64,000 nt of DNA, taken from assembly GCA_029553585.1 (NCBI GenBank), contig JAKPKS010000049.1, positions 1-64,000 of the forward strand. Reading direction: 5' to 3'. Below, piece by piece: positions 60,973-64,000 of this stretch (the stretch's first letter is position 1; each line of letters starts with the position of its first letter). The notes below the pieces were generated by a model that saw only the letters and a list, made by a program, of their open reading frames with translations, did no database searches and was not told the DNA's origin. Both the position numbers and the translations under genes were made by a program. Origin of the DNA: Candidatus Atribacteria bacterium (GTDB taxonomy: Bacteria; Atribacterota; Phoenicimicrobiia; Phoenicimicrobiales; Stramentimicrobiaceae).

Positions 60973-61806
60973 TTATAGTTTTTTAGCCAAATAGTAGAAC
61001 CTTTCCATAAGCTTCTTCATAAAAGGTATTTGAAGCATCGTTTTTGCCATCGCTTTAATACCTTTAAATACAGCGTTTTTAGTTTTAGCTATTATAGCGT
61101 TACTGTTCCATCTATGGGGATGAGTGCTTAGAATAACTGACGAACCGTTTTCCATGACCCCTAGTACATCATCTAACGTATCAAGAGTAATATTTTTATC
61201 ATCACTATTTACGATATCGTTTTTTTCGGGATCGTAAATGATTTTCCATCCATATCCAGCGTCAGAAATATATTTATACTCTCTTCCAAGCCGCGGTTTA
61301 AAATTGACCATGATTTCAGTAATATGTTTATATCTTGCAGCTATGTTGGTATCACGGAAGAAGTCCCTATTAGAAGTATATCCCCTTCGTTCAACTACAG
61401 GGTTCCCATGCTGGCATACCGTTTGTACAGAAAAGCCATAATGCTCAAATATCTCAACATTTCTTTGAAACTCATTAACAGCTTTTAGAATATCACCTTT
61501 ATTGCTATCCATTACGTCATGGTGATAAGAAACCTCATGACCAAGTTCCTGGATACGCTTTAGGACCGCAATGTTTTTACTACTATTAAGCAAATAGGCT
61601 TGTACATAATACGTTCCTATTAAAGAATACTTATTTTCAATCAGAGCCAAGTACAAAGCTTTCTTTGGATTGGTTTCTACATCATGCTTCAGTAAGACAA
61701 ACTGACTGTCGGGCTTCTCATTTAATAGCATTGATGCCGTTAAGTTAGTAAGTCCTTTCTTGCTCAATATCTTACAAAAATCATCCCACTGCTTATGAAG
61801 AAACAT
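60973..61806 (-). CDS. NodB-like polysaccharide deacetylase-fold protein
   Basis: A 277-aa protein with FVLLKHDVETN (Asp-His region), ELGHEVSYHHDVMD (second metal motif), and VILSTHPHRW near the end. These fit the NodB metal-dependent deacetylase fold seen in sporadic capsule genes. It starts on TAATG, overlapping the tagD stop by one base. Substrate unknown; it might remove an acetyl group from an amino sugar. Confidence 0.75.
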   Translation of the reverse strand: MFLHKQWDDFCKILSKKGLTNLTASMLLNEKPDSQFVLLKHDVETNPKKALYLALIENKYSLIGTYYVQAYLLNSSKNIAVLKRIQELGHEVSYHHDVMDSNKGDILKAVNEFQRNVEIFEHYGFSVQTVCQHGNPVVERRGYTSNRDFFRDTNIAARYKHITEIMVNFKPRLGREYKYISDAGYGWKIIYDPEKNDIVNSDDKNITLDTLDDVLGVMENGSSVILSTHPHRWNSNAIIAKTKNAVFKGIKAMAKTMLQIPFMKKLMERFYYLAKKL

Positions 61807-62258
61807 TATTTAACGCCTTTATTATCTTCATAGATTTTATTTAATACCCCATTTAAGAGTGTCGAAGAAACATTTTTAGTATAGGGTAGGTATTCTACAC
61901 ATCCACCACGCTCACGCATATGCTCATCAACTTTTTCAAATACGTCGCTACCCTTCCAGTCGTCACCAACAAACATTACATCGAAGTGGTACTTTTCATA
62001 TGCTGAGATTTTATCTCTATTGGTTTGTGGAACCACTTCATCCACATATTTAATAGCCTCAACTATGGCTTTACGTTCATCAAAAGGTATTACTGGTTTT
62101 TTATTTTTGTATTGTTGTACCAATTCATCAGTACTAATGGCAACTATTAAATAGTCGCACTGCTCCTTCGCGCGCCTTAAAAGGTTAAGGTGACCTATAT
62201 GGAATAGATCGTAGACACCTGCTGTATACCCTACTTTGTATTTCTTTTCCTCTTGCAT
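61806..62258 (-). CDS. Glycerol-3-phosphate cytidylyltransferase-like (TagD family)
   Basis: A 150-aa nucleotidyltransferase: GVYDLFHIGHLNLLRRAKEQCD with the HxGH motif, IPFDERKAIVEAIKYVDEVV, VMFVGDDWKGSDVFEKV, and KNVSSTLL (the family end S-T motif). It makes CDP-glycerol or a related CDP-alcohol. Together with the two LicD genes it points to alcohol-phosphate groups on the polysaccharide. Confidence 0.88.
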   Translation of the reverse strand: MQEEKKYKVGYTAGVYDLFHIGHLNLLRRAKEQCDYLIVAISTDELVQQYKNKKPVIPFDERKAIVEAIKYVDEVVPQTNRDKISAYEKYHFDVMFVGDDWKGSDVFEKVDEHMRERGGCVEYLPYTKNVSSTLLNGVLNKIYEDNKGVK

Positions 62259-62273
62259 TCTACCTGTCCTCCA

Positions 62274-63095
62274 CTATTCTTTAGTACGTGCAAACTTTTG
62301 AAAAATAAACCCACGCAAGTTGTTCGGCATTACTACCTGGACTATGAATCTTATAATTACATTAAATAAATATCTTTGAATACCAATTATTTTATTTTGC
62401 AACATATACTTTTGTAATCTTGCTTCACTTCTAAAGTATTGCCATCCGCCACGCCGCTGGTACATATCGCTGCCAACTCTAACGTAACATAGTAATTCAT
62501 TGACATTTCTAAATTTAAAGCCTTTTTGCATCATCCTGATCCAGAGATAATAGTCTTCTTCACAATACCAATCGATATAGCCTCCAGCTTCCAGTACATC
62601 ATCTTTCTTAAACATTACTGTCACTTGATTAAATGGACATCGTTTTTTTAGGTATTGTTTAATGTCCGAATCTTCCTCAGGGACTTTACGAATTCCAACG
62701 GTGTTGCCAATATCATCGACAAATTCTACTATGTTCCCACCCACAACACTTAATCCGGCTTCTTTTCTAAAGCATTGAATTTGTTGTTCAAACCGATCAG
62801 ATACGCATATATCATCTGCATCCATAATAGCTATCAGGTTATGCGTACATTGATCGATACCAGTTCGGCGAGCCTCACCATGTCCCACATTTTTTTTCAG
62901 ATACACAACTTTGAGGTATTCACACTTATTTTGAATAACGTCAATAGCTTTTTGAATTGAATCAGGGATAGGCCCATCAACAACTAAAACAATTTCATTT
63001 GGTGGAATTGTTTGATTTATAATGCTTTCCATTGCTGTTTTGAAATGATTCGCATTATCTTTGCCATAAACACATATTGATACTGAAAATTTCAT
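62274..63095 (-). CDS. Glycosyltransferase family 2
   Basis: A 273-aa GT-A enzyme: SVSICVYGKDNANHFKTAMESI, VLVVDGPIPDSIQKAI, GEARRTGIDQCTHNLIAIMDADDICVSDRFE with the DADD metal site, and YCEEDYYLWIRMMQKGF. Similar to amylovoran/AmsE-type transferases. It acts directly after the initiating transferase. Confidence 0.93.
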   Translation of the reverse strand: MKFSVSICVYGKDNANHFKTAMESIINQTIPPNEIVLVVDGPIPDSIQKAIDVIQNKCEYLKVVYLKKNVGHGEARRTGIDQCTHNLIAIMDADDICVSDRFEQQIQCFRKEAGLSVVGGNIVEFVDDIGNTVGIRKVPEEDSDIKQYLKKRCPFNQVTVMFKKDDVLEAGGYIDWYCEEDYYLWIRMMQKGFKFRNVNELLCYVRVGSDMYQRRGGWQYFRSEARLQKYMLQNKIIGIQRYLFNVIIRFIVQVVMPNNLRGFIFQKFARTKE

Positions 63096-63141
63096 ATGCT
63101 CCTCTTTTTAAAAATAAATATTTTATTTCCTTGCTTGACTG

Positions 63142-63870
63142 TTATTGACCTATTATGGCTTTATACTCATCTAAACAGGCAGCATATTCATCGACTGTAA
63201 TCCTTTTATCACGTAACAAGTAATCTCCATAATCTTCTGCAGTATCCATACCTTCTGCACTAACGCCATCTCTTTGGAAAACTTTAGCGACTGTCATAAA
63301 AATAATCTTCCAATCCTTTAGGAAGGTAATTGTATCTATATATTCTGAATCTAGTAAAAGCTTTTCTTCCCATGTTATCCCATTACGCCCATTAACTTGT
63401 GCCCATCCAGTTAGTCCCGGTAATACAGAATGTCTCTTCCTTTGCTCTGGCGTCATAAAAACCATATCTCTAACAAGCTGTGGCCTAGGCCCAACAATAC
63501 TCATATCACCCGTTAAAATATTGAATAACTCGGGTAGTTCATCAAGCGAAGTGCTTCTGAGCAATTTGCCAAACTTAGTAAGCCTCTCTGAGTCTGGAAG
63601 TAGTTCCCCATTGTCATCTCTCTCATCCGTCATTGTTCTGAACTTATACATAGTAAATATCTTCTCATTTAAACCGGGGCGTTTCTGCTTGAACAGCACT
63701 GGGCTACCTAGCTTTACTCTTACTAATACTGCTATTATCAGCAGACAAGGAGCTAACACAATAATTGCGCATAAAGACAAAATAAAATCCATTGGTCTTT
63801 TTATGTATTTTCTATACACCCCGCCATTATTAACTAGCTGAACACTATTTGTTCTGACCTCAGTTTGCAT
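63142..63870 (-). CDS. Undecaprenyl-phosphate sugar-1-phosphate transferase, PglC/WcaJ-like
   Basis: A 242-aa initiating enzyme: YRKYIKRPMDFILSLCAIIVLAPCLLIIAV (membrane hairpin), KFRTMTDERDDNGELL, LRSTSLDELPELFNIL, GDMSIVGPRPQLV, RHSVLPGLTGWAQVNGRN, DSEYIDTI. A C-terminal extension of about 40 residues follows. It is a paralogue of 1-466. It lies just after a DegT-type aminotransferase, so the first sugar may be an amino sugar. Confidence 0.94.
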   Translation of the reverse strand: MQTEVRTNSVQLVNNGGVYRKYIKRPMDFILSLCAIIVLAPCLLIIAVLVRVKLGSPVLFKQKRPGLNEKIFTMYKFRTMTDERDDNGELLPDSERLTKFGKLLRSTSLDELPELFNILTGDMSIVGPRPQLVRDMVFMTPEQRKRHSVLPGLTGWAQVNGRNGITWEEKLLLDSEYIDTITFLKDWKIIFMTVAKVFQRDGVSAEGMDTAEDYGDYLLRDKRITVDEYAACLDEYKAIIGQ

Positions 63871-63875
63871 CTACA

Positions 63876-64000
63876 TCACCATAAATTCTTTATTAACTCA
63901 CATACTCTCTTCAAATCCCCATCTGTCATCTTCGTATCACTCGGCAGACATATACCATTTTCAAAGATCTTTTCACTTACATCTCCGCCGATATAATCAT
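63876..64000 (-). CDS. DegT/DnrJ/EryC1-type aminotransferase, 3' end only
   Basis: The last 41 codons are visible: GGDVSEKIFENGICLPSDTK, then TDGDLKRVCELIKNLW. This is the characteristic C-terminus of PLP-dependent sugar aminotransferases (E-LFE-GLCLPSG-L---DLERV---I). The start is outside the window. Five bases separate its stop from the sugar transferase ATG. Confidence 0.8.
   Translation of the reverse strand, partial: DYIGGDVSEKIFENGICLPSDTKMTDGDLKRVCELIKNLW

Overview
The window (64 kb, AT-rich, Shine-Dalgarno sites of the GGAGG type, many TTG/GTG starts) looks like a low-GC Gram-positive of the Clostridia, probably a Peptococcaceae-like lineage. The species cannot be fixed from the sequence. 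Almost every gene lies on the minus strand, so transcription runs right to left.

Right side (about 46.5-64 kb): a capsule/exopolysaccharide locus. Reading with transcription it holds a DegT-type aminotransferase end, a PglC-like sugar-phosphate transferase, a GT2 glycosyltransferase, a TagD-like cytidylyltransferase, a deacetylase-like protein, two LicD transferases, further glycosyltransferases, a Wzy-like polymerase, a Wzx-like flippase, and capE-capF-capG for UDP-N-acetyl-L-fucosamine. Several gaps hold decayed gene pieces: a frameshifted GNAT acetyltransferase, a capE-like N-terminus and two epimerase C-termini. A type I Thoeris defence operon (thsB TIR, thsA SIR2-SLOG) sits between the two epimerase relics. 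At the far left a second PglC-like transferase (1-466) suggests that the prophage and defence genes sit inside or next to the same polysaccharide locus.

Middle (about 4.4-45.6 kb): one large siphovirus-type prophage. In transcription order it has a lysogeny control region (XRE repressor, ImmA/IrrE peptidase), small regulators, a replication module (DUF2800 nuclease, DUF2815, family A DNA polymerase, VapE-like primase-helicase, iteron-rich putative origin, VRR-NUC nuclease, SNF2 helicase), a sigma-like late regulator, and a control region with a promoter, two hairpins and a terminator. Next come an HNH endonuclease, a plus-strand AbrB/RelE toxin-antitoxin pair, a ParB-methyltransferase fusion, an amidoligase/gamma-glutamylcyclotransferase module, terminases, portal, ClpP-like protease, HK97 capsid, head-tail connectors, major tail protein, frameshifted tail chaperones, a HEPN/MNT toxin-antitoxin moron, tape measure, tail-tip proteins, holin and amidase. 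Two overlapping large serine recombinases close the left end. A distal tail protein (Dit) gene appears to be missing.

Left flank (about 0.6-4.0 kb): an XhoI/PaeR7I-type restriction-modification system with an upstream XRE regulator, plus two small accessory genes. The prophage is thus bracketed by two defence systems, and I saw no CTCGAG site in it although two occur in the capsule genes.

The least understood parts are the phage amidoligase/GGCT module with its apparently inactive paralogue and a leader element repeated three times, the short structured RNA in front of the late operon, and the perfect inverted repeats flanking a small DUF2188 gene.
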